A DNA stretch of 64,000 bases from positions 1,550,001 through 1,614,000 of the forward strand of contig CAWBIJ010000004.1 of NCBI GenBank assembly GCA_963788975.1, given 5' to 3'. The stretch comes from VRUE01 sp963788975 (GTDB lineage: Bacteria; Actinomycetota; Thermoleophilia; Solirubrobacterales; 70-9). The notes beneath the pieces are model-generated. The model saw nothing but the letters and a program-made list of their open reading frames with translations, ran no database searches and was not told the origin of the DNA. This document shows, piece after piece, positions 55,359 through 63,545 of the stretch (positions are counted from its first letter, which is position 1; the number at the start of each line of letters is the position of its first letter). The translations under genes were made by a program, and so were the position numbers.

Positions 55359-56449
55359 GACACCGTGAGGCCCCGGTCAAGCGCCGCAATCCCTCTGGCG
55401 AGATCGTTTGGGTAGCCCGCTACACCGGCCGCGACGGCAAGCGCCACATCGCCAAGCCGACCTGGAACCGCGGCAAGGGAACCTTCGCACGCAAGCGCGA
55501 AGCCCAGCGAGCCATCGAGGAGGCCTACGGCCTCGCAGATCGCCCCGACACCCTGGGCGAGTACGCGGCCACCTGGACTACTCGCCACCCTCGCTCGGAA
55601 CGCACCAACGCGACCAACGAGCACCGCATCGGCCGCGTCCTCGAGGTGGAGATCGAGGGCATCCCGCTGAAGCAGTGGCCGCTGCGCGAGCTGCGCCGAA
55701 GGCACGCACTCGCCCTGGTCGACCACATGCTGCGGGTCCAAGGGCAGAGCGACCACCGGCGTCGTCGGCATCCTGCGCTCGCTATCGGCGATGGCCGAGG
55801 ACGCGATCACCGACGAAGTCGCCGACCTCAACCCATTCAAGGGAGTCGGGTCAGAGCCAACGACCCAAGAGCCAAGAAGAAGCGCAGGCCAGTGCGCGTC
55901 TTCAGCTTCGAGGAAATGCACCGCTTCGCCAAGGCTGCCGGGCGCTACGAGGCGATGGTCCGCTGCTTCACCGACACGGGGATGAGGCTGGGGGAGGTGC
56001 TACCGCTCAGACGCGAGGACTTCGACGGCGAAACGCTGAAGGTCCGCCGCACTGCCCACGAGGGCACGATCCTCGCGGGCACCAAGACCGACCACGGCGA
56101 GCAGTCCACTGGTCGCATCGTCCCTTGCCCGGCAACCCTCGCCTGGATGATCGAAGCCCAGATTCAACTCAACGGCTCCGACTGCGAACTGCTCTTCCCG
56201 ACGCCAAGCGGTCGCCTCTGGCGCCAGCGCAACTTCTACCGCGACCTCTGGAAGCCGACCCAGGAAGCCTCCGGCCTAGACATCCGCCCCCACGAGTGCC
56301 GCCACAGCTACGTCACCCACCTTCGCGCCGCCAGCGTTGACGACGCCGACCTAGCCGAGATCGTCGGCCACCGTGTAGAGACGATGCTGGCGCGGTACAC
56401 GCACGCAACGGGCAAAAGCTTTCACAGCGTTCGTACGGCAATCGGCTAG
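55355..56449 (+). CDS. int: Tyrosine integrase of the element
   Basis: 364 residues. N-terminal arm-binding domain (KRRNPSGEIVWVARYTGRDGKRH), core-binding part (TLGEYAATWTTRHPRSERTNATNEHRIGR) and catalytic domain with TGMRLGEVLPLRRED (Arg), HECRHSYVTHL (HxxR), GHRVETMLARYTH (His and Tyr nucleophile). Between about residues 130 and 168 the frame is probably wrong: a better sequence (TGVVGILRSLSAMAEDAITDEVADLNPFK) is read in another frame from about 55747 to 55850, implying two compensating indels. The rest is intact. It should catalyse integration at tRNA-Glu. Confidence 0.93.
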   Translation: MRHREAPVKRRNPSGEIVWVARYTGRDGKRHIAKPTWNRGKGTFARKREAQRAIEEAYGLADRPDTLGEYAATWTTRHPRSERTNATNEHRIGRVLEVEIEGIPLKQWPLRELRRRHALALVDHMLRVQGQSDHRRRRHPALAIGDGRGRDHRRSRRPQPIQGSRVRANDPRAKKKRRPVRVFSFEEMHRFAKAAGRYEAMVRCFTDTGMRLGEVLPLRREDFDGETLKVRRTAHEGTILAGTKTDHGEQSTGRIVPCPATLAWMIEAQIQLNGSDCELLFPTPSGRLWRQRNFYRDLWKPTQEASGLDIRPHECRHSYVTHLRAASVDDADLAEIVGHRVETMLARYTHATGKSFHSVRTAIG

Positions 56450-56471
56450 ATGTGGATGTCGCCCCCGATGA

Positions 56472-57533
56472 TCATGTGGAAGTCCAGGCTGGCAGTCCGC
56501 AGTCAGTTGGACTTGGGACAGCAATGGCAACGCTCGCCTGGGCACGCGTAACCGCGACATAGAGAAAGCAGGAAGGGGTGGCATCCAGTGCCTTGCCATC
56601 TGTGATGAAGTTCAACATTCCCTTGGTTGGCCAAATCAGCACCCGCTCGACATCAATTCCCTTTGCCACGCCGATGTTGATAAAGGGAAGGTCAACGTTA
56701 CGTGCAATCGCTTTGTTGTACCGGAGACAAATCGGGGAAAAGGTCTGAACATAGGCGGCTGCATCAGCCTCGGCGACCTGAAACACTCCGTCGTGGCCCG
56801 TGGCATTTGTGTTCATAGACGTCGTTTTCGGAAAGCCCCACGAAGTGTCGAAGATGGAGTCGGCGAAGTCGGCAATGTTCTGGTTACAGCGCCAGGTCCG
56901 ATTTTGATACTCGACGGTAAGGGAACCTGCCCGCTCCTGAGCATCAAACCAACCTTTGATTTGTACTCCCTTATATTGGCGGTTCTTAGGATCTTTCGGA
57001 TTGGTATTCAAGATGGCCTGCCGCACGTCACCGACGAGATGCAGCTTTATGGAGGAGTCCATCAATGCCATTAGCACCTCAAGGTCGTAACCGTTCAGGT
57101 CTTGCACTTCATCTATGTAGACCGTGTCGTAAAGGCGCTCAAGCCGGTCAAAAGGCGCACCCGATGATGCTGCATTGACTTCGAGAGCTAGCTGGGCGAG
57201 ATGTACCTTGAAGGCGTGGTCGTCTTCATCAAGAAAACGTGGCCGGCCCTTGGCATACCGACCGGGCTCTCCGTGAAAGTTCAGTCCCCGGAGGCGAGAT
57301 CCCGCAAGCAGCCTAGGCAGATAAGGCCTGATGAGGTGTGCCATGAGAAAACTAAACCATCCCATAACCTCTATGTGCGAACCCGCTAGACGTTGACTTG
57401 CAAGTCTATTACGGACCTCCTCTTGGTTCGCTTGGGTATAGGTAAGTACGAGTATCCGACCTCCCTCCGGGGAGGCCGCACATGCGTCAATGATCGACTG
57501 CGTCTTTCGTCCTCCAGCGACGGCTAGTTTCAA
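56472..57533 (-). CDS. UvrD-like SF1 helicase, GajB-like (short)
   Basis: 353 residues from TTG 57533. KLAVAGGRKTQSIIDAC is the Walker A (unusual: GGRKT in place of GxGKT) starting at residue 5. LVLTYTQANQEEV (Ia), YIDEVQDLNGYD (Walker B), LVGDVRQAI (III) and FLYVAVTRAQASVAI (VI) are the SF1A helicase motifs. GajB and UvrD proteins are usually longer (about 490 or more residues). It overlaps the OLD ATPase stop by four bases (TGA/TTG), and ends 22 bases from the convergent integrase. It is expected to work with the OLD protein. Confidence 0.82.
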   Translation of the reverse strand: MKLAVAGGRKTQSIIDACAASPEGGRILVLTYTQANQEEVRNRLASQRLAGSHIEVMGWFSFLMAHLIRPYLPRLLAGSRLRGLNFHGEPGRYAKGRPRFLDEDDHAFKVHLAQLALEVNAASSGAPFDRLERLYDTVYIDEVQDLNGYDLEVLMALMDSSIKLHLVGDVRQAILNTNPKDPKNRQYKGVQIKGWFDAQERAGSLTVEYQNRTWRCNQNIADFADSIFDTSWGFPKTTSMNTNATGHDGVFQVAEADAAAYVQTFSPICLRYNKAIARNVDLPFINIGVAKGIDVERVLIWPTKGMLNFITDGKALDATPSCFLYVAVTRAQASVAIAVPSPTDCGLPAWTST

Positions 57534-59137
57534 CTGTGCCGACGAAGAAACGCGATCGCCTCTTTCATGAAATTGGGCATCGTGATCGAGTCGTCCGAAT
57601 CGAAGATACGAATAGCCGTCTCGGTCTTGTTGCTGGCCATCCAGCCGAGGACATCCGTGCCATCCTTAAGACCGAGGAGCTCGCGCAGAACGTCCGCTGA
57701 GTTGGCACTCAGGAGCTGAGGCTCCAGAGTGTCCCCGCCCTCTGGCTCCCCGACGAATAGTTCTCTCTGGTCCTTCTTCAGGACATCCTCAAGACCTTCA
57801 CGGATGTCATTGGGCGGTTGGCCGTCATTGTCTTGAAGCGCAACGGCCTTTCGGTCAAGGGCTCGGCATACTTCAAGAGCACGACGGGTGGTCAAGCCGC
57901 CCATCGACAGGACATCAGTCCCATTTTGCATGGGGAGGGAGCCGACCGCATCGAGGTAAGCGCGCTCGAAGACGATGACGTCCGATGGACCCTCCACCAA
58001 GGCCACTTGATCTGCTAGCGCGAGTCGCAAGGTGTCATACCCCGCGAGCTTTCGAAAGTAGGAAACCGTTCCGGCGGGTAGTGATGACAGCTTTGCTGCC
58101 TTTCCGCCATGTAGCAGAATCAATTTGTCCAAGCCAAGGCGATTGGCGACATACGAGCTATGGGTGCATACAAACAGCTGCTGGTCATCGCTTGCAAGGG
58201 ACGTAATGCGAGAAATGAGGCGATTGAGGCTCGTGTGGGATAGATGGTTCTCGGGCTCCTCAATAAGAACAAAGGTGGAAGCTCCGGCGGTCCTGCTCAT
58301 CGCCAACGACATCTTGATCGCGGCCTGCTGGCCTTGGCCAGACATCGCAAAAGGTATGTCCTCAACCTGAGGAACAATCCCTATCTCCCAAGAGGTGCGA
58401 GATGACTGATCCATCTGGAGACCGATAGGCTTATGGTGAAGCTTCTCGCTGTCACGACCAATCCGCTCGTTAATTGGCGCGAGCGTCTCCTCGGTAATCT
58501 CCTGTCGGGACCGCCGATGTGCGAGCGAAATGGCAGCACGCTCCCGACCATCCAGATGCTCACTGAGCATTTGGCGAGTGTGGTAATCAACGCCCGCCGT
58601 TGAGCGAATAGTTCTAGAGTCAATGTATGAAGTTGCCAGCTCTCGCGGTCGCTTTCCGAGACGCTGATCCGCGAAACTGTGCCAGCTCACCTCGTAGTAC
58701 TCGACCGGAAGGATCGCCGGAGGGGCACTCTCCATATATGACTCAAACTCTGTCCGGTACTCTTCCGCAAGCGATACCTTCAGGGCGACGCCGGGGCAGT
58801 CTGTTTGCTCAGAGTTATGGACGCCGCGTAGACGTTGAAGCGCGTCAATATCGTTTTGGAAATAAAGCTCAATCAGTGTGGTCGGCGGGGCTACGCCATT
58901 GGCGCCTGAATACGCAGCGAAAAAATCTATGACGCCTTGCCTGTGGAACCAGAAGGGATTGAGTTCTTCCGTAGCCCATTTTCCATTGATCCTTCCGGTG
59001 AGGGCGAGGGCAATTGCCTCGAGTAGGGTCGACTTCCCGCACTCGTTGTCGCCCACGATGATGTTCAGGTCTGGATTGGGCTCAAGATCCAGATGCTTGA
59101 AGCATCGATAGCCGGAAATGATGATGCGGTTGATCAA
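57530..59137 (-). CDS. OLD-family ATPase with TOPRIM domain, GajA-like
   Basis: 535 residues from ATG 59137. RIIISGYRCFKHLDLEP is the typical first strand of OLD/RecF-like ATPases, GDNECGKSTLLEAI the Walker A (29-37), AMSGQGQQAAIKMSLAM the ABC-like signature, FVLIEEPENHLSH the Walker B and FVCTHSS the H-loop. The C-terminal TOPRIM reads QVALVEGPSDVIVF (Glu) and VALQDNDGQPP (DxD), with a helical end. This matches GajA of Gabija in domain order and length. As an endonuclease controlled by nucleotides it would cut phage DNA; pairing with the helicase supports it. Confidence 0.9.
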   Translation of the reverse strand: MINRIIISGYRCFKHLDLEPNPDLNIIVGDNECGKSTLLEAIALALTGRINGKWATEELNPFWFHRQGVIDFFAAYSGANGVAPPTTLIELYFQNDIDALQRLRGVHNSEQTDCPGVALKVSLAEEYRTEFESYMESAPPAILPVEYYEVSWHSFADQRLGKRPRELATSYIDSRTIRSTAGVDYHTRQMLSEHLDGRERAAISLAHRRSRQEITEETLAPINERIGRDSEKLHHKPIGLQMDQSSRTSWEIGIVPQVEDIPFAMSGQGQQAAIKMSLAMSRTAGASTFVLIEEPENHLSHTSLNRLISRITSLASDDQQLFVCTHSSYVANRLGLDKLILLHGGKAAKLSSLPAGTVSYFRKLAGYDTLRLALADQVALVEGPSDVIVFERAYLDAVGSLPMQNGTDVLSMGGLTTRRALEVCRALDRKAVALQDNDGQPPNDIREGLEDVLKKDQRELFVGEPEGGDTLEPQLLSANSADVLRELLGLKDGTDVLGWMASNKTETAIRIFDSDDSITMPNFMKEAIAFLRRHS

Positions 59138-59296
59138 GGCAATCCCCTGTGCGAAGTGGCTCCTATTCGGTACGAGAAGATACTTCTTCTCAGGACCTAG
59201 CCGTCAGGTTGACCGTGGCTTCAGCAAGCTCGGCAGGCAAGACCAAGCCGTGGCGACGCAGTTGACCGACGTGTGTCATGCATCCCCAGAAGCCCT

Positions 59297-60222
59297 CTAG
59301 CTACCAATCCGCCTCGCGATGTCCTGGTCGTCCAGTCGCTCGTACCGTTCATCGACGAAATCCCGAAATCGGGAAAGGAGATCCTCCCTTTTCGCTTTTG
59401 CCTGTTTAGTGACGCGAAGAATCGTGGCCTGGCCTCGCGCGAAATCCTCTCGTTCTTTGAGAATGCGCTTGGGCTCCTTGATCAATTTTCCAGTCCGTCG
59501 ATCACGAACAGCGCGCTGCTCCTGGACATAGCTAAGGAGCGAGGTTCCGTAATATCTTCCCGCAGACATTAGAAGTTTTGGACGGCCCCAGTACTTGGGT
59601 ACGAGAAGCAGGGGACGTTCGGCAGCCACCGGAAGTTCTAGGGTTTTGCGTACCCAATCTGGCCGGGCTCCGGATGGTTTCCAAACCTGCCTTTGGAAGG
59701 CTCGAACTTCATGAGTCCCTCGCGTGAACTGCGGATACTTTTTCATCATTGCTTGCGTGAATCTTGCGAGAGGCTCAAAGATGATGCGGGTCGTCAGATC
59801 GGACGTGATGTCCTTGTCAACGCCTTCAACGAAGACGGGGACGTCCTCGATCCACTTGAGGATGCTGACTCGTATCAGTGCTTCAAGGTCGGTTGACAAC
59901 GCGTGCCAGATACGCGTGCCGATCTCGTCGTCTCCGCCATGTCCATCAATACCTTCTTGGGACAGACCGAGCCGTGTCTCCTTCGGCTCGTTGAAGTGCT
60001 GCAACAGGTCAAGCCCACGTCCTGCTTCTGATTTGACGATGCATGTAAGCACCTCGTCAAAAAAGCTGTCATGCAGACTCTGGCTTGCCTCCCGAATGGG
60101 CTGGGTCCACGCTCGATCCGCACAGCATGTGGATCGATGAAAAGACGATTGTCGGTTGCGACATCGACATCTAGGAACTCAAGGGAACCCGAGAGGCCGT
60201 AATAGCGGGAGATCGTCGGCAT
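59297..60222 (-). CDS. Unrecognised protein, first gene of the defence cassette (frame broken)
   Basis: Two pieces: MPTISRYYGLSGSLEFLDVDV from ATG 60222 to IERGPSP, then after a break near 60095 IREASQSLHDSFFDEVLTCIV to the stop at 59297. Joined length is about 308 residues. Features: DNRLFIDPHAV, GLDLLQHFNEPKETRLGLS, a highly charged middle (TSDLTTRIIFEPLARFT) and a basic C-terminus (KREDLLSRFRDFVDERYERL). No known domain is recognised. It is 159 bases upstream of the OLD ATPase on the same strand and likely in one transcript. It may be an accessory or sensor protein of the cassette; that is inference from position. Confidence 0.6.
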
Positions 60223-60364
60223 GGGGAGCCAACATATAGCCGCAAGCGGCGTGAATTACTCAGACATCGTAGTTTGCTGATCCGGCGGCCGGCAGCCTTC
60301 AGCCCAACAAACGCTGCTGGCCCTTCAGGGCATCCGGCCAACTGTCGATCTATTGTCTGCGTGC

Positions 60365-60676
60365 ATGGGTGCCTACTATCGTCGGATTCTCGATCATGCC
60401 TTGGGAGCGCTGCTGCGTGTTCAGTTCACGACGGAGGGCAATGACGTCATCGACTATGCGGTGGTTCTGCTGCTCGATACCGAGAAAGGAACGGAGACGA
60501 TTCGCGTTTACGACGCTGCCCATGGCTACAACGAGATGCACCGATATACGCGCAGCGCGGGCAAGGAGTTGGGCACGGCCTTTCATGGCGGTACCCTTGG
60601 AGAAGGAATGCGCGCTGCGATCGCCGAGGTCGAGCGCGGATATCGCGAGATGATCGAAGGATGGGAAAGGCAATGA
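60365..60676 (+). CDS. Small unknown protein of the element, first of an overlapping pair
   Basis: 103 residues from ATG 60365 (MGAYYRRILDHALGALLRVQF). Alternating strands and helices with VIDYAVVLLLDTEKGTETIRVYDAAHGYNEMHRYTRS. It resembles small DUF proteins often found next to restriction or toxin genes, but I cannot name it. Its stop overlaps the ATG of the next gene (ATGA), so the pair is co-translated. Opposite strand to the defence cassette, with a 142-base divergent gap. A toxin-antitoxin role is possible but not shown. Confidence 0.55.
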   Translation: MGAYYRRILDHALGALLRVQFTTEGNDVIDYAVVLLLDTEKGTETIRVYDAAHGYNEMHRYTRSAGKELGTAFHGGTLGEGMRAAIAEVERGYREMIEGWERQ

Positions 60677-60900
60677 CCGCCGACAGCAATCGCTCACCCG
60701 CTGCGAAGGTTATGGACGAAGCGATCGACCTTGCCCTTGAGGGCCGCTCGCCTTATCCAGAGCGCGCCGCGTTCATCGACGCCGATACCCCCTCAGCTGG
60801 TCACGACATCGAGCGCGCCGCAGACGAAGGTCTCTCGGTCGTCCTCGTCTCAGCCGATGGCAGCACTCGCACGCTCAAACCAGAGCTAGCGACGCACTGA
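60673..60900 (+). CDS. Small unknown protein, second of the pair
   Basis: 75 residues from ATG 60673. A helical first half (SPAAKVMDEAIDLALEGRSPYPERAAFID) and strand-like end (GLSVVLVSADGSTRTLKPELATH). Coupled to the preceding gene by ATGA. The charged, short form and pairing look like an antitoxin-type gene, but no family is recognised. The 233 bases that follow contain no gene that I can support. Confidence 0.5.
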   Translation: MTADSNRSPAAKVMDEAIDLALEGRSPYPERAAFIDADTPSAGHDIERAADEGLSVVLVSADGSTRTLKPELATH

Positions 60901-61133
60901 CGTCTCCGGTCGATCCCGCCTCTTGACCTTCGGTCGAATCGACCGCAACTGTCAAGTCTCTTCCCAGTCGCATAGTTCTCGCAGGCCGCTCTAGCCTACG
61001 GAGGTGGCTCAGCCTTTCAGAGACATCGGTCTAGGGCGTCGGTCGCGGTTTGCTCGACCGCGGCACTCGTCCCGTCTCTGCGCAGCTAGCCCATAAGCGC
61101 ATGATATGAGTTGTCTGCGCTAAAACTAGCGGC

Positions 61134-61451
61134 ATGCGCGTCATTGATGAGAGCGTGATCGCTGAGGCGGGCCGCCGCCTGGCCGTGGCTGCACCCGGCG
61201 CCCAAGTGATTCTGTTCGGCTCTTGCGCAAGTGGGCAGGCCGGTTCGGACAGCGATGTCAACTTTCTCGTGGTCGAGCCTGAAGTCGCCAGCGAGGTTGA
61301 GGAGTCGGTGCGCCTCCATCGGACTTTGCGTGATCTCCGGATTCCGGCAGATGTCATCGTCGTCAGTCGCGACCATGCAGATCGTTGGCGCGAGGTGCGA
61401 GGTGGTCTAGTCCATGCGGCCCTCACGCAGGGCAGGGTCCTTGCGGGATGA
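61134..61451 (+). CDS. MNT-type minimal nucleotidyltransferase
   Basis: 105 residues from ATG 61134. VILFGSCASGQAGSDSDVNFLVVEPE is the polymerase-beta-like core GS(x9)D-x-D, with DVIVVSRDHADRW ending the fold. MntA-type proteins usually pair with HEPN toxins as antitoxin enzymes (AMPylating the toxin), but no HEPN gene follows. Instead the gene overlaps, by ATGA, a protein of another type. Part of the element's cargo and a likely second defence or stability module. Confidence 0.85.
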   Translation: MRVIDESVIAEAGRRLAVAAPGAQVILFGSCASGQAGSDSDVNFLVVEPEVASEVEESVRLHRTLRDLRIPADVIVVSRDHADRWREVRGGLVHAALTQGRVLAG

Positions 61452-62023
61452 GCGTCGAAGCGAAGGATCCGACAGGCGTTCGAGTGATCGTGCCCGAAGA
61501 GTTGTGGCGCGAGAAGGTTCTGCGGGACCATCCCGAGCTGGCGTTGCATCTCGACGACGTGCTGAGAGCCGTCGCCGAACCCGACCGCGTGCTTCCCGAT
61601 CCGGTCTACGAGCATCGCCGTCGCCACTACCTGCGTGGCGCGGGTCCTAGTCGCTGGCTGCTGGTGGTCGTAAGCTATGAGCAGGAGCCGGCACGGGTCA
61701 TCTCCGCATTCGGCAACCCGAAAGAATCCGCGCTCATGGAGCGAGTAGACATCAGAATCGGCCCGGTCGCGTTCGACCACGCCGACTACGACGCTGAGAA
61801 CGACGTGCTCTACCTGCATGTCGGCGAGCCCCAGGAGGCCGAGGGTGAGGAGACGCCAGAGGGTCATGTCTTGCGCTTTGTCCCCGGCAGTCAGCGCATC
61901 GTTGGGCTGACTGTCCTAGGCGCTCAGGCAATCCTTGATCGTGACGGGGAACTGCGCATCACAATCCCCGAGTCGGTCAAAGCCAGCGCCGACGACCTCG
62001 CGCCGGCACTCGCGGCTGCTTAG
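61448..62023 (+). CDS. Two-domain protein: unknown N-terminus plus DUF2283-like C-terminus
   Basis: 191 residues from ATG 61448, overlapping the MNT stop. The N-terminal about 95 residues (LWREKVLRDHPELALHLDDVLRAVAEPD ... RRHYLRGAGPSRWLLVVVSY) look like a small strand-helix toxin-like fold. The C-terminal part, from MERVDIRIG (about 61736), has HADYDAENDVLYLHVGEP and HVLRFVPGSQRIVGLTVL, typical of DUF2283, which is usually a separate gene in such pairs. An internal ATG marks the join, so this may be a fusion or a missed stop. Function unknown. Confidence 0.6.
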   Translation: MSVEAKDPTGVRVIVPEELWREKVLRDHPELALHLDDVLRAVAEPDRVLPDPVYEHRRRHYLRGAGPSRWLLVVVSYEQEPARVISAFGNPKESALMERVDIRIGPVAFDHADYDAENDVLYLHVGEPQEAEGEETPEGHVLRFVPGSQRIVGLTVLGAQAILDRDGELRITIPESVKASADDLAPALAAA

Positions 62024-62084
62024 CGCTTCGCAGTCTTCGGGTCGAAATGACCGCGACGATGGCTGCCTCTCCCAGGGATGCTTC

Positions 62085-63137
62085 ATGATCTGCGGAATGC
62101 CGCGGCGGGGGCTGGCAATCGGTGCATTCCTGTGGTTGATGGCGATTGGCACTGGATCGCCTGCTCTCGCAACCGATCTCGACGGCCCAAGCCTTTCCTT
62201 CGTGCGTCTCGGCTTGAAGCCGGAAACGAGCGAGGTTCGCATCTCGTCTGCCGATGGTTCCGGTTCTCAGGTGATCGCTGGGGGCGGACTGCATGCAGAC
62301 CCCTTGCCCTATCCGTTCTCGGATCTGGCCTGGACTCCGGACGGGAGCCAGGTTGTCTTCTCCGCGGCACGCCGCTCGCTCTATCGCGAGCCGGTTCCGA
62401 GACGGCAGCGGCTGTATGTCTCTGACCGGGAAGCGGGAACGATCAAGGCCATTCCAGGGACCCGCGGCGCGCTTGAGCCGGTGATGGCTCCCGACGGACG
62501 GACGATCGCCTTCGTCCGGGTCAAGCATGGATTTTGGAGAAGGGCTGACGGTAAACGGCGCCAGTGGTACCGAACTTCGCTTTGGTTGGTGGCGATCGAT
62601 GGCAGCGAACTGCGACGGATTCGACCGTGGAGGAGCGAGGGCGGAGAAAACCCGGAGTCATTCTCTCCAGATGGTGGGACCCTGCTGATCAGACGTGGCC
62701 GGGACACCATCGTTGCCATCAACAAGCGAGGCATGGAACTTGGCGTTGTCACTCGCGGTGCATGGGATCCCGTCTACTCGCCGGATGGTTCGGCGATCGC
62801 GTTGATTCGCCTTGGCGAGGAAAGCGAAAGGCCAGAGGTGGAATTGGATCTCTTCGTGATGAATGTCGATGGCAGCGGGGAACTCCAGCTAACCGAAACC
62901 CCTGGCTGGGAGTTGTCACCGAGTTGGGATCCGTCTGGACAGCGGATCGTCTTCCAACGACGGTTGAATGTCGAAAGCGTGCTCCTGGGAATGGATTTCG
63001 GCGACTCGATCCTGCAAATCAACGCTGATGGCACCTGCTCGAGCAAGATCTTCTCCTCCCCTGGAGTCGGAGCCGCGTACGTGTCTCCGACGTGGCGCCC
63101 GGGTCCGGGTCGCGAAGCCGGGCCCATCGCCTGTTGA
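62085..63137 (+). CDS. Secreted TolB-like PD40 protein, cargo of the element
   Basis: 350 residues from ATG 62085 (an alternative ATG is at 62097). Signal peptide GLAIGAFLWLMAIGTGSPALA, then propeller repeats LAWTPDGSQVVFS, PVMAPDGRTIAFVR, ESFSPDGGTLLIRR, PVYSPDGSAIALIR and PSWDPSGQRIVFQR. Family is like the chromosomal protein at 17410. It is the last gene before the right repeat. It may have been carried by the element or lie in it by chance; composition is nearer to the host. Confidence 0.8.
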   Translation: MICGMPRRGLAIGAFLWLMAIGTGSPALATDLDGPSLSFVRLGLKPETSEVRISSADGSGSQVIAGGGLHADPLPYPFSDLAWTPDGSQVVFSAARRSLYREPVPRRQRLYVSDREAGTIKAIPGTRGALEPVMAPDGRTIAFVRVKHGFWRRADGKRRQWYRTSLWLVAIDGSELRRIRPWRSEGGENPESFSPDGGTLLIRRGRDTIVAINKRGMELGVVTRGAWDPVYSPDGSAIALIRLGEESERPEVELDLFVMNVDGSGELQLTETPGWELSPSWDPSGQRIVFQRRLNVESVLLGMDFGDSILQINADGTCSSKIFSSPGVGAAYVSPTWRPGPGREAGPIAC

Positions 63138-63216
63138 TCCGAGCGATAGCGCCAAACGGTCGCATCCCGGTCACATAGTCGCGGCAAATCCGCTCTCTAG
63201 GCCAATGCCCCTCAGC

Positions 63217-63258
63217 CTTTCAAGCCGAAGGTCGAGAGTTCGATTCTCTCCGGGCGCA
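63217..63258 (+). repeat. Right attachment repeat (attR)
   Basis: Identical over 42 bases to 53702-53743. It is only the 3' part of tRNA-Glu, without an acceptor 5' strand or D-arm upstream, so it is not a second tRNA gene. It marks the right end of the element. Confidence 0.9.
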
Positions 63259-63380
63259 CTGGTTTCGCCTCCGCGGACGGCCAAGCCGTCGCTGCGCGCG
63301 TGGCGCTATTCTTCGCTCCAGCCTCGCGCTTCGGCCGGGGTTTTCTCTTGTAACGGCGTCCCTACGCAATCGAGGAGAAG

Positions 63381-63545
63381 ATGGCTCGCGGAGATGTCCG
63401 CATCGCAGTGACGCTGGCTTGCGAAGACTGCAAGCGGCGCAATTACCAGACGAACAAGTCTCGGCGAAATTCGCCGGACCGAATCGAGCTGCGCAAGTTC
63501 TGCCGCTGGTGCAAGCGCCACACGGCGCACAAGGAGACGCGCTGA
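63381..63545 (+). CDS. rpmG: 50S ribosomal protein L33
   Basis: 54 residues from ATG 63381: MARGDVRIAVTLACEDCKRRNYQTNKSRRNSPDRIELRKFCRWCKRHTAH-type L33, with both zinc-type cysteine pairs (CEDC and CRWC). A GAGGAG ribosome site is a few bases upstream. It overlaps the ATG of secE by one base (TGATG), the rpmG-secE layout common in actinobacteria ahead of nusG and the rplK-rplL genes. Too short for many gene callers. Confidence 0.95.
   Translation: MARGDVRIAVTLACEDCKRRNYQTNKSRRNSPDRIELRKFCRWCKRHTAHKETR

Larger units (their letters stand above)
53702..63258. mobile_element. Integrative element in tRNA-Glu (about 9.5 kb)
   Basis: Bounded by a perfect 42-bp direct repeat that is the 3' half of tRNA-Glu, the standard product of tyrosine-integrase insertion into a tRNA. 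The element carries an excisionase-like protein and an integrase near the left end, regulatory DNA-binding proteins, and a cargo of an OLD/UvrD-like defence cassette, small unknown genes, an MNT nucleotidyltransferase pair and a TolB-like protein. Several genes (57530-60222) are AT-richer than the host. No capsid, replication or conjugation genes are seen, so it is a mobilisable or satellite-like island rather than a prophage or complete ICE. Confidence 0.85.

Noticed and set aside
54799..55368. 189-residue plus-strand frame in the control region
   Set aside because: Runs through the inverted repeat and the excisionase gene in another frame; Arg/Pro/Ser-rich and without similarity.
63217..63258. 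Second tRNA-Glu gene
   Set aside because: Only the 3' 42 bases are present; no acceptor 5' strand or D-arm lies upstream. It is the right repeat of the element.
53702..63258. Prophage
   Set aside because: No capsid, portal, terminase, tail or lysis genes are seen in the element.
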